Assembly: GCA_905221605.1 (NCBI GenBank)
Contig: CAJNDS010001424.1
Coordinates: 1-64,000 of the forward strand
Direction of reading: 5' to 3'
DNA: 64,000 nucleotides
From: Symbiodinium natans
Lineage: Eukaryota > Sar > Dinophyceae > Suessiales > Symbiodiniaceae
Part shown: piece after piece, positions 27,857-39,317 of the stretch
Layout: every line of letters begins with the position of its first letter
How positions within the stretch are numbered: the first letter of the stretch is position 1
Notes under the pieces: model-generated
What the model saw: only the letters and a program-made list of their open reading frames with translations
What the model was told of the DNA's origin: nothing
Databases searched by the model: none
Translations under genes and position numbers: made by a program

Positions 27857-29616
27857 ATAATAATAATGGAATGGGAAAACCATTTAATTATTATTATTTG
27901 GTTTGGACCCCCCCCCCCCCCCCCTCAAACAAAAAAAATAATGGATCGCCCCCCCCCCTCCCCCTCCCCCCCCGCCTCCAAATATAATAATGGAATGGGA
28001 AACCATTTAATTATTATTATTTTAGACCCCCGTGCCCCCCAATCCCCCCCCCCCCCCCCCCCAAATAACAAAAATGGATTGGGAAACCTTTATGATTATT
28101 ATTTGGACCCCCCCCCTCCCCCCCCCCCCCCCCCCTCAATAGACCCCCCCCCAATAATAAAATAATAATAATAATAATAATAATGGAATGGGAAACAATT
28201 TAATTATTATTTTTAGACCTCCCCGCCCCCAAATCCCCCCCCCAAATAATAATAATGGATTGGGAAACAATTTAATTATTATTATTTGTTATTATTTTAG
28301 ACCTCCCCGCCCCCAAATCCCCCCCAAATAATAAAATGGATTGGGAAACCATTTAATTATTATTATTTGGACCCCCCCCCCCCCCCCCCCCCCCCCCAAA
28401 TGAGAACCCCCCCCCCCCCCCAATAATAATAATGGAATGGAAACCATTTAATTAGTATTTGGTTTGGACCCCCCCCCAATAATAATAATGGAATGGGGAA
28501 ACCATTAATTATTATTATTTAGACCCCCCCGCCCCCAAATCCCCCCCCAAATAATAATAATGGATTGGGAAACCATTTAATTATTATATTTGGACCCCCC
28601 CCCCCCCCCCCCCAATATATAATAATGGAATGGAAAACCATTTAATGATTATTATTGGACCCCCCCCCCCCCCCCCTCAAAATAATTAAAATGGACCCCC
28701 CCCCCCCCCCCCCCAAATCCCCCCCCCCCCCCCGATAATAATAATGGAATGGGAAACCATTTAATTATTATTATTATTTGGAAACCCCCCCCCCCCCCCC
28801 CCGCCACCCCCCCCCATTCAATAAGACCCCCCCCCAAGTAATAATAATGGAATGGGAAAACAATTTAATTATTAATTATTTTAGACCCCCCCCGCCCCCA
28901 AATCCCCCCCCCCCACCCCCCAAATAATAATAATGGATTGGGAAACATTTAATTATTATTATTTGGACCCCCCCCCCCCCCCCCCCTCCCCCCCCCTCCC
29001 CCCCCTGCCCCCCCCCCCCCCAAATAATAATAATGGAATGGGAAACCTTTAATGATTATTATTTGGACCCCCCCCCCCCCCCCCCTCAAATAATAATAAT
29101 GGACCCCCCCCCCGCGCAAATCCCCCCCCCCCCCCCCCCTCAAATAATAAAAACGAAATGGGAAACCATTTAATTATTATTATTTGGACCCCCCCCCCCC
29201 CCCCCCCCATTTTAAATATTATTTACCCCCCCCCCCCCCAAATAATGATAATGGACCCCCCCCCCCCCCCCCCAAATCCCCTCCCGAATAATAATAACAA
29301 TGGAATGGGAAACATTTAACTATTATTATTTGGCCCACCCACCCCCCCCCCCCCCCCCCCCCAAATAAGAACCCCCCCCCCCCCTCCCCCAAATAATAAT
29401 ATGGAATGGGAAACGATTTATTATTATTATTTGGTTTGGATTATTATTTTAGACCCCCCCGCCCCCAAATCCCCCCCCCCCAAATAATATAATGGATTGG
29501 GAAACCCATTTAAATTATTATTATTTGGACCCCCCCCCCCCCCCCCAAATATAATATGGAATGGGAAACCATTTAATGATTATTATTGGACCCCCCCCCC
29601 CCCTCAAATAATCCCC

Positions 29617-29620
<4 letters not shown>
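26470..29620. repeat. Satellite of poly-C tracts and AT-rich palindromes
   Basis: About 45-50 units of roughly 60-75 bp. Each has AAATAATAATAATGG, then AATGGGAAACC, then ATTTAATTATTATTATTTGG (near-palindromic), separated by C runs of 7-30 nt. Variants have AATGGATTGGGAAACC, GACCTCCCCGCCCCCAAAT or AATAAGAACCCC. The long open frames across it are low-complexity artefacts. Confidence 0.9.
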
Positions 29621-30345
<725 letters not shown>

Positions 30346-30413
30346 TTCGCGTGTGCCCTCCAAAAAGGGCACCCTTCTTATTCCGAGGTTACTCTGGGCC
30401 TGGGGTCTAGAAA

Positions 30414-30533
30414 ATGATGACCACTACGATACCCCCTCTGCAAACACCCGGTATTCTTTCTACGCACCATACCCAGAACACCGCCTCAAATTCTAACTGG
30501 AGAGGCCCGTGGGTGTCTCTTGCAGATGTTTGA
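30414..30533 (+). other. Short open frame, possible exon
   Basis: It follows GGTCTA and begins MMTTTIPPLQTPGILSTHHT. It is open for 39 codons and contains a good acceptor-like TCTCTTGCAG near its end. Unknown. Confidence 0.3.
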
Positions 30534-30573
30534 ACCTAAAACCCAAAACCCAAAACCCAAAACGCCAAGCTTG

Positions 30574-30662
30574 TGATGTTCCCCCCTTTTCTAGCAGTCC
30601 TCAATACCAATGATAGCACCACCTACTATCAAGGACAGTTAGTATAAGGGGGGGACATCTCA
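30574..30662. mobile_element. Inverted-repeat element, family 1
   Basis: TGATGTTCCCCCC...CTAGCAGTCCT at the left and AAGGACAGTTAGTATAAGGG...GGGACATC at the right form an inverted repeat. Confidence 0.7.
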
Positions 30663-30909
30663 ACCCCAAACCCTTAGAAGCCCTGACCCTGGGAGTTATT
30701 GGGCCCAAGCGCCCCCGGACGCCTGGCAAGCTTGGCGTGGTGCCATAAGTGTTTAGGGCTTAGAGGAACCCAAACCCCTAAACCCCAAACCCGAGACCCG
30801 AAACCCGAGACCCAAAACCCGAAACCCTAAACCCTAAACCCTCAACCCTACGCATGCGGGCGCCAAAAGAAACCCTACTCATGAGCACCCCCCGAACCTT
30901 GAAGTAGCC
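30663..30909. other. Spacer and degenerate telomeric tract
   Basis: 30770-30850 is ACCCGAAACCC/CCCTAAA variants. The island 30690-30750 has a short Arg/Pro-rich frame. No gene assigned. Confidence 0.4.
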
Positions 30910-30963
30910 ATGAGTGGCAAGAGGGAAGACGCGGGACCAAGTTCCCGGCAAAGCACCCGACAG
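30910..30963 (+). CDS. First-exon candidate, unknown protein
   Basis: ATG at 30910 reads MSGKREDAGPSSRQSTRQ and stops at a GGTTTAGGG tract. The island 31045-31101, after AACAG, reads VECSAALAKRKRRIDKRS and could be exon 2. The intron would be pure telomeric repeat. Confidence 0.45.
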
Positions 30964-31044
30964 GGTTTAGGGTTTAGGGTTTAGGGTTTAGGGTTTAGGG
31001 TTTAGGGTTTAGGGTTTAGGGTAGTTTAGGGTAAAAAAAAACAG

Positions 31045-31101
31045 GGTTGAGTGTTCGGCGGCCCTTGCTAAGCGCAAACGCCGGATCGACAAAAGGAGTT
31101 G
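31045..31101 (+). CDS. Exon candidate, basic protein segment
   Basis: It has acceptor AAAAACAG and donor AGTT|GGTGTTGG. It is rich in Lys/Arg (AKRKRRIDKR). It probably follows the exon at 30910. Confidence 0.45.
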
Positions 31102-31249
31102 GTGTTGGGGTTTAGGGTTTCAGGTTTCAGGTTTTGGGTTTGGGTTTGGGTTTGGGTTTGGGGGAACAAAAGGGTTTTGGTAGCGCAAAGAAGCAAAAGT
31201 AGGTTTAGGGGTTTAGGGTTCAGGGGTGTCTGGTACTTGGAGGTTTTTT

Positions 31250-31327
31250 GGACCGCAAAGCGAGGCAGCTACTGACCCTGCGCCGAGTCTTGACTTCGAA
31301 CTTCCCCCTTACACTAGCAGCCGCTAG
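31250..31327 (+). other. Exon-like island ending in a stop
   Basis: The frame reads GPQSEAATDPAPSLDFELPP and on to TAG at 31325. It is preceded by telomere-like text at 31200-31240. Unknown. Confidence 0.35.
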
Positions 31328-31342
31328 TAGTGAGTATAGTAC

Positions 31343-31449
31343 CCTAAACCCTAAACCCTAAACCCTAAACCCTAAACCCTAAACCCTAAACCCTAAACCT
31401 AAACCCTAAACCCTAAACCCTAAACCCTAAACCCTAAACCCTAAACCCT
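31343..31449. repeat. Telomeric tract, C-strand
   Basis: About 15 CCCTAAA units, with one 6-nt unit (CCTAAA) in the middle. Confidence 0.85.
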
Positions 31450-31450
31450 A

Positions 31451-31541
31451 CCAAGCCGAGGAATGAGGACCTCGAGCTCCTCGCGCCCCTCACGCGGACG
31501 CCGGAAACGCTGAGCGAGGAGGCGTGGGTCTGCGCGCGAAC
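31451..31541 (+). CDS. Exon of an unknown protein
   Basis: The frame reads NEDLELLAPLTRTPETLSEE and then AWVCAR, ending at GTGAAGGTTCATGGG. That is the left arm of a family 3 element and would act as donor. Confidence 0.5.
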
Positions 31542-31671
31542 GTGAAGGTTCATGGGAACTTAGGAGTAGGGTTTAGGGTTTTGGGTTTTGGGTTTGGGTT
31601 TTGGGTTTAGGGCTTAGGGCTTAGGGCTTAGGGCTTAGGGTTTCGGGTTTAACGTTAGGGTTTAGTGCTTC

Positions 31672-31774
31672 ATGGGTCCTTTCAAAGTGGTGCTCTACAT
31701 GCCCCAAATAAGGTATAGAGAACGTAGTTGGTCTGCTTCAAAACCTGCTGATAAGTACCCAGGTTCCTGCCGGT
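31672..31774 (+). CDS. Exon candidate, unknown protein
   Basis: ATG at 31672 reads MGPFKVVLYMPQIRYRERSW... with no stop before CCCTAAA at 31775. It is preceded by TTTAGGG-like repeat. Confidence 0.45.
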
Positions 31775-32175
31775 TGAAAACCCTAAACCCTAAACCCTAA
31801 ACCCTAAACCCTAAACCCTAAACGGGCTTCTAGGGCTTAGGGTGGTTTAGGGGTCATGCTCATATGGTGCCGTACCTCCTTTTAAAGGGTTCTGAAGGTT
31901 GGGGTTCAGGGCTTAGGGTTTAGGGATCAGGGTTTAGGGTTTAGGGTTTAGGGTTTAGGGTGAGGGTATGTAAGGGGTACAACCCCAAAATCTGCCGAGA
32001 CGCAAAGGGCCTTAAGGGGCCCCAGGAAGTCCATAGTTATGTGGGATCTACGACAGGGCACATCAACCCCAAAACCCAACCTGAACCCTAAAGCCTAAAC
32101 CCTAAAGCCTAAACCCTAAAGCCTAAACCCTAAACCCTAAACCCTAAACCCTAAACCCTAACCCTAAACCCTAAA
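31775..32175. repeat. Telomeric tracts with two unassigned islands
   Basis: CCCTAAA at 31775-31822 and 32080-32175 and TTTAGGG at 31905-31965. The islands 31835-31900 and 31970-32080 lack a clear frame. Confidence 0.5.
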
Positions 32176-32287
32176 CCTCGGAGACCTCCAAAAGGGAAGA
32201 AGCCCGATCCTTGAGGATGGATGGGGGCCTCAGCCGGAAGCCACAGACGTCCTGGGGCGGCTAGCCCGCTCGAGGCACGTAGCTTTA
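32176..32287 (+). CDS. Exon of an unknown protein
   Basis: The frame reads LGDLQKGRSPILEDGWGPQP and then EATDVLGRLARSRHVAL up to GTGTAGG. There are no stops, and telomeric tracts lie on both sides (C-strand left, G-strand right). Confidence 0.5.
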
Positions 32288-32599
32288 GGGTGTAGGGGAT
32301 TCTTACGGGGTTTAGGGTTTAGGGTTTAGAGTTTAGGGTTTAGGGTTAGGGTTTATATACATACATAATTTGCATATAGGATCCAGAGGTTGGTTCATAG
32401 GGTTACTGGGTTATGTCAGAGGGTTTTCGGGTTCAGGGCTGAGGGTTTGGAACCCCCCAAGGCCTTGGAACCAAAAGAAAGACAATAACCCCTGTATTTC
32501 GCTTGCGAGGATTTTTTTTTTTTGGGGGGGGGGGGGGGGGGTTCGTACGCAACTAGTAAAAAGGTTTAGAGGTGTGGGTGGTGGCGGTTTAGGGTTTGG

Positions 32600-32667
32600 G
32601 CACAGCCTTAGAGTGCTGAAGCCCTTAGAGACCCTGAGCTCGACTGAGCAAGATATGAACGCTTTTG
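32600..32667 (+). other. Exon-like island
   Basis: The frame reads VLKPLETLSSTEQDMNAFAK up to GGGTTTCGGG. It is the best coding signal in 32288-32790, which otherwise holds telomere-like text and a T/G run at 32512-32540. Confidence 0.4.
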
Positions 32668-32789
32668 CAAAGGAGGGTTTCGGGTTTAGAATTCGGGTTC
32701 AGGGTCTAGGGAGTAGGGTTTAGGGTTCAGGGTGTAGGGAGTAGGGTTGAGGGTTTAGGGTGCAGGGTTTCGGGTTTAGGGTTTAGGGT

Positions 32790-33346
32790 TTAGATGCAGC
32801 CCAGTTGCAAAAGGGTTTAGATGCACCAGTGGCGGGACGATGTCGAAGTAGTGCAGGGCTGAGATGGGGCGCTCAGAGCTCCTTATAAACGGTTCACAGG
32901 GCTCACGCCCGAATCCCGAACTCGCACAGTGAGAGGCTTCTTGAGGTAGGGTGGTCTGGGGGAGGGAGTGGGTGAATATCAGGGAAGATCTGGGCCCGTT
33001 AATGGAGCCGGCACAGGTTTTACACTGGCCAGCGCAGGCCAGCAACCGAGCTGGCAGACAAGGTCATGGTGCCTTGGCACAAAGGTTTCGGGGCTCTCCT
33101 GCCCAGTGGTACCCTTTTGCCCCTTTTTGTGGGTCAAGGTTCCCTTACAAAGTAGCCCTAAACCCTAAACCCTAAACCCCAAACAGGGTAGGGGTTTCGG
33201 CTCCTCTGGCCCCTGAACCCTCAACCTTAGGTTTAGGGTTTAGGGTTCCAGGGTTCCTAAACCCTTTAGTTAGGGTTTAGGGTTCAGGGTTTAGGGCTTA
33301 GGGTTTAGGGTTTAGGGTTTAGGGTTTAGGGATGTTTAGGGTTTAG
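32790..33346. other. Mixed spacer with telomeric tracts
   Basis: 32810-33130 is open on both strands in places (a Gly/Ser/Trp-rich forward frame from 32968, an 89-codon minus frame from 33045). It ends with family 10-like text (GGTACCCTTTTGCCCC... at 33108). No border decides the strand. TTTAGGG fills 33230-33340. Confidence 0.3.
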
Positions 33347-33680
33347 GCCTCAGTCGTGATGATTGAGAGCTCAGATCTGGCTAGCCCCCAAGCCCAGTTG
33401 CAAAAAGGGTTTAGGGTTTAGGGTTTAGGGTTTAGGGTTTAGGGTTTAGGGTTTAGGGTTTAGGGTTTAGGGTTTAGCCTGAGGGTCGAAGCCTCAGCAG
33501 CTGAGGAGACCAACTCCACGCAGCTGGAGGCTTGCGAAGTTGCGACCAAGGTTCTGATGGATGCTTGGCCGAGCTGTTGGGGTTTCAGAGGGTTCAGGTT
33601 TTGGGGTTTAGGGTTTAGGGTTTAGGGTTTAGGGAAGGTTCTGATGGAGGCTTGGCCGAGTCGAGGCTTCTGGAATTTAG
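33347..33680 (+). CDS. Unknown protein, three exons split by telomeric introns
   Basis: Exon a (33347-33407) reads ASVVMIESSDLASPQAQLQK. Exon b (33478-33550) reads RVEASAAEETNSTQLEACEV and then ATK. Exon c (33638-33680) continues VLMEAWPSRGFWN. Both introns are TTTAGGG repeats. The second (33551-33637) begins GTTCTGATGG, ends GGGAAG, and is bracketed by a 26-bp duplication with one mismatch. The mixture of Ala, Ser and Glu suggests a helical protein. Unknown family. Confidence 0.55.
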
Positions 33681-33783
33681 AGGGTTTAGAGGGTTTAGAG
33701 GGTCGAGAGGGTTTAGAGGGTTTAAAGGGTTTGGGGTTTAGGGTGGTTTAGATACTTTTAGGGGGGTTTTAGGGCACAGGGTT

Positions 33784-33881
33784 GGGATGTTCCCCCTTAT
33801 ACTTGCAGTCCTTCCTAGGGATTCTACTAGGGGGTTACTATAATCCCCATTCAGGACTGCTAGTGCAAGGGGGAACATCCC
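33784..33881. mobile_element. Inverted-repeat element, family 1 (best copy)
   Basis: This 98-bp copy has GGGATGTTCCCCCTTATACT at the left and the complementary AGTGCAAGGGGGAACATCCC at the right. Confidence 0.85.
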
Positions 33882-33902
33882 AAGTTTAGGGCAGTTAAGA
33901 GA

Positions 33903-33962
33903 GTGTATGGCTTTGGGGCGGGATCGGACCTGGGGTTCAGAGCTCAAGTAGCCTCACTTGCG
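33903..33962 (+). other. Exon-like island
   Basis: The frame reads VYGFGAGSDLGFRAQVASLA up to GTTTAGGG. It directly follows the family 1 element and may be an exon of the upstream gene. Confidence 0.4.
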
Positions 33963-34011
33963 TTTAGGGTTTAGGGTTTAGGGTTTAGGGTTGAGGGTTT
34001 AGGGTTTCGGA

Positions 34012-34165
34012 TTCTTTAAGAGCGTGGGGCATAGACCGCCCAGGCGGGCGCCACTTCCAAGGTGCACGCGCGCGCGCTTCCAAGGTGCACGCGCCGTCTG
34101 TGTCCAAGGTGCACGCGCAACGTTGGGGACCTGCGCAGGGCCGAGTGTTCTTGTACCCTGAAGCC
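34012..34165 (+). other. Exon-like island with GTGCACGCG repeats
   Basis: It is open in one frame (DSLRAWGIDRPGGRHFQGAR...) across three copies of TCCAAGGTGCACGCGC (34058, 34079, 34103). Similar CACTTCC-GCACGCG repeats recur at 44700-44770 beyond the LINE unit. Confidence 0.35.
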
Positions 34166-34239
34166 TCCACCGTAAACCCTTAACCCTAAGGCCCAAGCCT
34201 TAAAACCCCTCAAAGCCCTTCTTTGACCCGTGCCACCCA

Positions 34240-34386
34240 ACCCAAACCCAAAACCCTAAACCCTAAACCCTAAAACCCTAAACCCTAACCCCTAACCCTA
34301 AACCCTAAAACCCCCTAAACCCTAAACCCTAAAACCCCCTAAACCCTAAACCGTAAACCCTAAACCCTAAACCCTAAACCCTAAAC
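34240..34386. repeat. Telomeric tract bordering the LINE unit on its 5' side
   Basis: CCCTAAA with CCCCCTAAA variants. It runs directly into the spliced-leader relic without spacer. Confidence 0.85.
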
Positions 34387-34402
34387 GCCATTTTGGCTCA
34401 AG
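34387..34402 (+). promoter_or_regulatory. Dinoflagellate spliced-leader relic
   Basis: GCCATTTTGGCTCAAG matches the last 16 nt of the 22-nt dinoflagellate spliced leader. It is followed by two further CTCAAG hexamers (34403-34414), the pattern left when a trans-spliced mRNA is copied back into the genome and spliced again. This marks the 5' end of a retroposed transcript. Confidence 0.85.
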
Positions 34403-34547
34403 CTCAAGCTCAAGGCCCTCTGAGGCCAGTCCATCTGTAGATCCCTGCATAAACCCTACCCGAGTCGAAACCTTACGAGGCGGACCTGGGACGGACGTGC
34501 GCGTGCACAGACATACAGCGCGCTCGTGTCCCGTGCGTCTCGCGGTC

Positions 34548-35782
34548 ATGTTGCCGGAGTATGACAGTCAGAGTCCCCCTCCGGCGGATGACGAGCTTAG
34601 GTCAGTCGACCCCGATGGTCCGGGGGGGATGTTGGCGGTCCTACAGACACAACCGGATCATGAGCGCAGGCAGCTGCAGGCAGCTGCGGAGGCTGCGGCC
34701 AGGCTGACGCGCTCGCTGGATCAGGGTGGGGCTGAGGGGGGGGATGGCGACGGGGGGGGATCGAGGGCAGGGGGGGCAGGTGGGGAACCTGTTTGCGCGG
34801 AGCGCCTGGCCGGGGATGCGGCGGCTGCTGCGGCACTGCTGGCCGCCACCACATCCATGCCCGTGAATAGCATCGCTTTGCCCGCCCCGGCCTTTTCCAT
34901 GGGGGGGGCTGCTCGTAAGGAACGCACGCATTCCCAGGAAGCCAGCCCAGAAAAACGCCTCCGTACACAAGAGTGCCTCCCTAGCTTTGGCGACGCTAGG
35001 GCCGCTGAGGGGGCTCCGGCCCATAGGGCTCCCCCGCTGTTCCATGGGGGTCGTGGGGATCACCCCCCCCCCGGCGCCCCCCCCTCCTCCGGGCCCCAGC
35101 ATTTCCTTTTGGATGAACCGACGTGGGTGGGAGGGCTCAGGGATCAGTTGAATCATCTGCACGGTAAACAGGACACCGCCTTGGCCCAGCTGAGTGGCGC
35201 GACCGCTCAAATACAGACGCTCACGGCACAAATGGGGTCGCTGGGGGACACGGTCCGGGGCCACGATAAGCGCCTTGGGACGGCAGAGGGCCGTCTTGGA
35301 GAGCTTGAAGCAGAGGTCCGACGTCTTCGGTCGGTCAGTCCTAGTCCTGCCGCGACGCGGGCCAGCTCCCCGCGCTTCTCGCAGGCCGGCTCGTCCCTGC
35401 CTGACCGGCACATAGACGATTACGCCAGCGCATCAGTCAAGGCAGCCGCTTGCCCGGTCAGGGATCGGCACGCTTGTGGGCTAAGCGCAATCGTGGGCCT
35501 GAGGAGAGGGCTAAGATTCGTGCTATTGTCTCCATGAAGGCACTGGCCTTGGAGTTTGTTTCGGAAACTGACGTAGACTTCGACTGGTCTGGGCGGGTCT
35601 GGGTGAAGGGGCGGGAGATTTTGTTCCACGCCGACCTTCGGCCTCCATTTGACGGGGCGGTCATGCTTCAGAATGGTCGAGGGGAGGACACGGGCTGGTA
35701 TGTGCGTTTGGGTGACTTTGCAGCCCTCTTGGGGGTCGCAGAAGAGACGCTCCGGCAGCGACTGGACCTTCGTGATGAGTGA
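34548..35782 (+). pseudogene. LINE ORF1, coiled-coil protein, frameshifted
   Basis: ATG at 34548 opens an Ala/Gly-rich region, then a coiled coil (about 35120-35330) with heptads. This frame runs to 35537. The likely true continuation shifts frame at about 35402-35450 into ISQGSRLPGQGSARLWAKRN and a helical C-terminal domain ending at 35780. It is the usual nucleic-acid-binding ORF1 position. One indel breaks it. It may also lack the central RNA-binding domain. Confidence 0.6.
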
Positions 35783-38700
35783 CTACCGGGGGGACGGGCC
35801 CGCGCGCAAACGCGGGCCGGGGCTTCCAGGGAATTGGTCTGCATGTCGTGGAACTTGCATGGTAAGTCGCTGGAGGCCCTTGCTGATCTGATGACAGGCA
35901 CATGTACGCCGCCTGATGTGCTGATGCTTCAGGAACTGGGAGGGATACGAGACTTGGAGTTGGGGGCTCAGAGGGTCCAGGAGTGGTCCCTTGGCCCTAA
36001 AACGTATAACGTCTATGTAGTCAACACCACGGCCAGCTTCCGGTGCGTGGCAGTAGCTGTGTGCACGGCGCTCATCCATGCTCGCCCATCCCCTTGGACT
36101 GTTAGTTAAACTCGCTAGCAACAGGGGTCATTTCTGTTTGTCCTCCCTTCATTTTCCGCATGAACAGCGAGCGGACGCTGTGGAGGTATGGACCACTGGA
36201 ATTCAGAGTTTGCAAGTGCAGTTATCAGCTCTTTCTCAGCATACACAGATTGTTCTTGGCTGTGATCTTAACCAGAATTACGCGAGCCAGGTAGACAGCT
36301 TCCCCGGCATGTCCCATATACGCAGTCTCGTACATGTTCATGGCTTGCGTGGTTCCGCTCCATTGGGCGGGACGTGGCATGCCAGAGGGCTCTCCACCCC
36401 AATCGACTGGTGGCTGTTCAGGACGCACGGGTGCCAGGCTCAGTTTTGGAAAGATGAGGGTATGCGACAGGCTCTCCCCAGTGACCATGACCCCATCTTT
36501 CTGCAGATCACGGTATCCGCACATTGGTTTCACAGAACGTGGCGACCTCAGGATAAAACAGGGCAGTGGAACTATCGCTCGGAGATCCTAGAACAAGGCC
36601 TCCGGGACCCCGAATTCACCTACAACCAGGACAGTGTTGCAGAGTTGTGTCAGAAGGCGGCCACGCGCCCCCCGAATTTACGGTATTCAGACTCCCCCCG
36701 AATTCAAGAATTAATTGCAGAGCGCAAGTCGTGCATGTGCCCTGAAAAACGTGCCCTCCTCATGAAGCAAATCCGGGAAACCCGGACTGCGGACAAAGCG
36801 CAGCACAAGACAGACCTCCTCCAGAGGGCCCGCCAGGGTGACCGCCGAGCCATCTCCTTCTTGCGACGAAGCGCGGCGGGGGCATCCTTTGAGGGAGGGT
36901 ATGTGGCGGCTAGGGGTGGGCTTCAACAGGCAGCGGAGGAACTCGCCGATTTCTACCGACACAAATACGCCCGGGAAGATGCGGAACCGGATCCGGTCAG
37001 AGTTCACGCGCTCCGCGCTGCCGCCTCTGTGGCCCCCCCCCCCGCCCCCATCACCCATGAAGATTTGGTGGCATGTATACAGGAGATGAAGCGAGGTGTC
37101 AGTGGAGGTCTTGACGGGGTTACCTACGAGGGTCTTCTCCAGATAGCCTTGATGGATACCCAGCATAAGCTGGCAAGCTGGCACGCTACCTGACAGACAT
37201 ACTCCAGGGGCGGCTCGCGCTGCCTTCCTCGTGGAGCCATGGGAAGATCACACTCATGCCCAAGGTGTCGCAGCCGCAGGGTCCTAAGGACCTCCGCCCC
37301 ATCTGCCTGACGCCTTGCCTTGGCAAGGTCTTTAGCAAGATCCTCATGCGCAGGGTGCGCGACGCGTCACCGCCATATCAGGCGGGCCAGATGGGCTGTC
37401 GTCCGGGATCGCAGGCCATAGACGGAGTGGCGGCAGCTCAGATGATCGTTCAGCAGCTTCGATCTCGGGGCCGCTGTGGAGCCTGCGTGGCCAAGCTGGA
37501 CATACGGGCGGCCTTTGACACGCTCTCGCACTCGGCGATCCTGGAATGGCTCCGACAAGGCCGGCCAACGACCGAGAAGGTGCTGCTGTGGGAAATGTGC
37601 ATCCAGTCCAGGATTACTATGGGCATTGGCGCCCGCCGGTGGGACCAACAGTTGGAGAGGGGCGTCTTGCAGGGCACCTCCTGCAGCGCGGACCTGTTCT
37701 CCCGTGTCATCGACTGGTTTCTGGGTCCGCTTATCGAGCATTGGAGGACGGAGAGGTTCCCGGACTGGGAAGCCCGGGTGGGGCCACTAGCCCACCTGCT
37801 CCTTTATGCTGACGACCTCCTCGTCTTCGCCGACACACCCGCCGACCTGCAGACTAAGGTGCAAGGGATCGAGGACTGTCTGGCGGCCATAGGGCTGCGC
37901 ATTAATGCATCTAAGTCAACAGTCTGGGGCCAGGTTCAGGGGCCCGCCCCGGGGGTTTGGCTCAGAGGGCAACCCCAGCCCATGCCTGCGGAGGATCACC
38001 TCTTGTATCTTGGCGTACCCCTATCGTACATCCTGGACACTGAGGTCATGATCGGCCATGGTCTGCGCAAAACTTCCAATACGTATTATGCTTTCCGTAG
38101 ACTCCTTCAAGGCATACACACCCCCCTCAAGCTCAAAATGTTGTTATTTGACTCCTACATCACTTCTAAGTGGGCGTGGTGTGCCCCGGTGTTGTGGCCC
38201 AGTGCAAAGCTCCTTAGGCGCCTCACAGCCTTGCAACATACCTATTTGCTGGGCATTCTGGCCTTCGCGTCGGATTTTGTATTGGGCTGGTTGGGTAATG
38301 AAATTGCCAAGCGACGGGCGGTCCGGGAGGTGTGTGACCGCCTCTTGCAGGGTCGGGCAAAATGGGCAGAGATTTGGGTTCGTCGGGTGTGGAGGTACTG
38401 GGGGCATCTTAGCAGATCGGAAATGAACACCCCGGTGGTGTCCATGTTTCGGACGTGCTACTGGGCGGCGGTGGCCACGGGAGCAACCCGGCCGGTGTGG
38501 GTGCAGGACACCGCCCCCCGCAGGCTGCAGAGGGCGTATATGCGCTTTGGTAAGGATGCGTGGCCGGCCGCTTGGGAAGTGCTTGCGCATAGACGCCCTG
38601 ACTGGACGCTGGCGGAGGATGTCTGGTCACGCTACTGGATTGCAGAATCCCCTGCACTTGGCCATCCCGACATGTTGGGGGGTAGGCAACTGCTCCTTCT

Positions 38701-39251
38701 TGGAGACCTGTCGGCCATACTAAGGCCGTCCAAGATGCCACCAGAGCTACCCTACGCGCGGGCAGTTGTTTGTGTGCCCTACTATGCTAGCTCGGCTCGC
38801 CGGGACAAGTGGGTCATATGGTTGGTAGATGGGAAAACCGCAGTCACCGCAGCCATTTGTCCTCCAGGAGGTGGCCCCGACACCCACACCTGGATGCAGA
38901 TGCGAAGCCCCTCGCCCCAAGCCTCGGCCGCGGACAGTATGGCCCGGAAGTGGCCTGCGCACGTGCCGCGGGGCCCTCCCCGGTGATGCCGCCGCAGTCC
39001 TCGCTCTACCCTCCACTCTTTTCGTGCGCCATGTGTTGGAGCACCATGTGGGACTGACTGATTGGACGCATGTCATGAGCATAGAGAGACTACATGTGCA
39101 ACTGCCATGGCTTTTGGATGAGTGCACGCTGCAGCCTAAGAAGACCCCCAAGGATTTCCAGTTGGTCTGTGAACAAGCGGCCCAGTCCTTCCCTCCGGGC
39201 CGACGGTTCCTGCTTCGCGATGCTTCAGGCTCCACTGCGCAGTTCTTCTAA
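35783..39251 (+). pseudogene. LINE ORF2: APE endonuclease and reverse transcriptase, three frameshifts
   Basis: APE motifs: SWNLHGK (about 35846), LQELGG (about 35930), LGCDLNQN (about 36258), PIDWWL (about 36399) and SDHDPIF (about 36480). RT: DLRPICL (about 37290), KLDIRAAFDTLSH (about 37495), LQGTSCSADLF (about 37667) and YADDLLVF (37807). The frames break at about 36078-36109, 37166-37193 and 38950-38986, with the tail finishing at 39251. The motifs are intact between breaks, so decay is recent or the indels are sequence errors in GC-rich DNA. Confidence 0.8.
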
Positions 39252-39317
39252 GGAGGGGGGGGGGGGGCGGGACAGCCCGGAAATAGACGCGTCCGCGGTA
39301 GAGCAGCTAGGGCAGCC

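Noticed and set aside
26630-29143. Many open frames rich in Pro, Gly, Ile, Asn and Tyr on both strands of the satellite
   Set aside because: They are translations of poly-C/poly-G and ATT repeats, have no start context or motifs, and exist in all frames.
34387-34414. Active spliced-leader RNA gene
   Set aside because: The leader is truncated at its 5' end, lacks a following donor GT, and is followed by repeated CTCAAG; it is a relic in retroposed DNA.
34641-35411. 256-codon minus-strand frame opposite LINE ORF1
   Set aside because: It is an antisense shadow in GC-rich DNA; the plus strand carries the coiled coil and the start codon.
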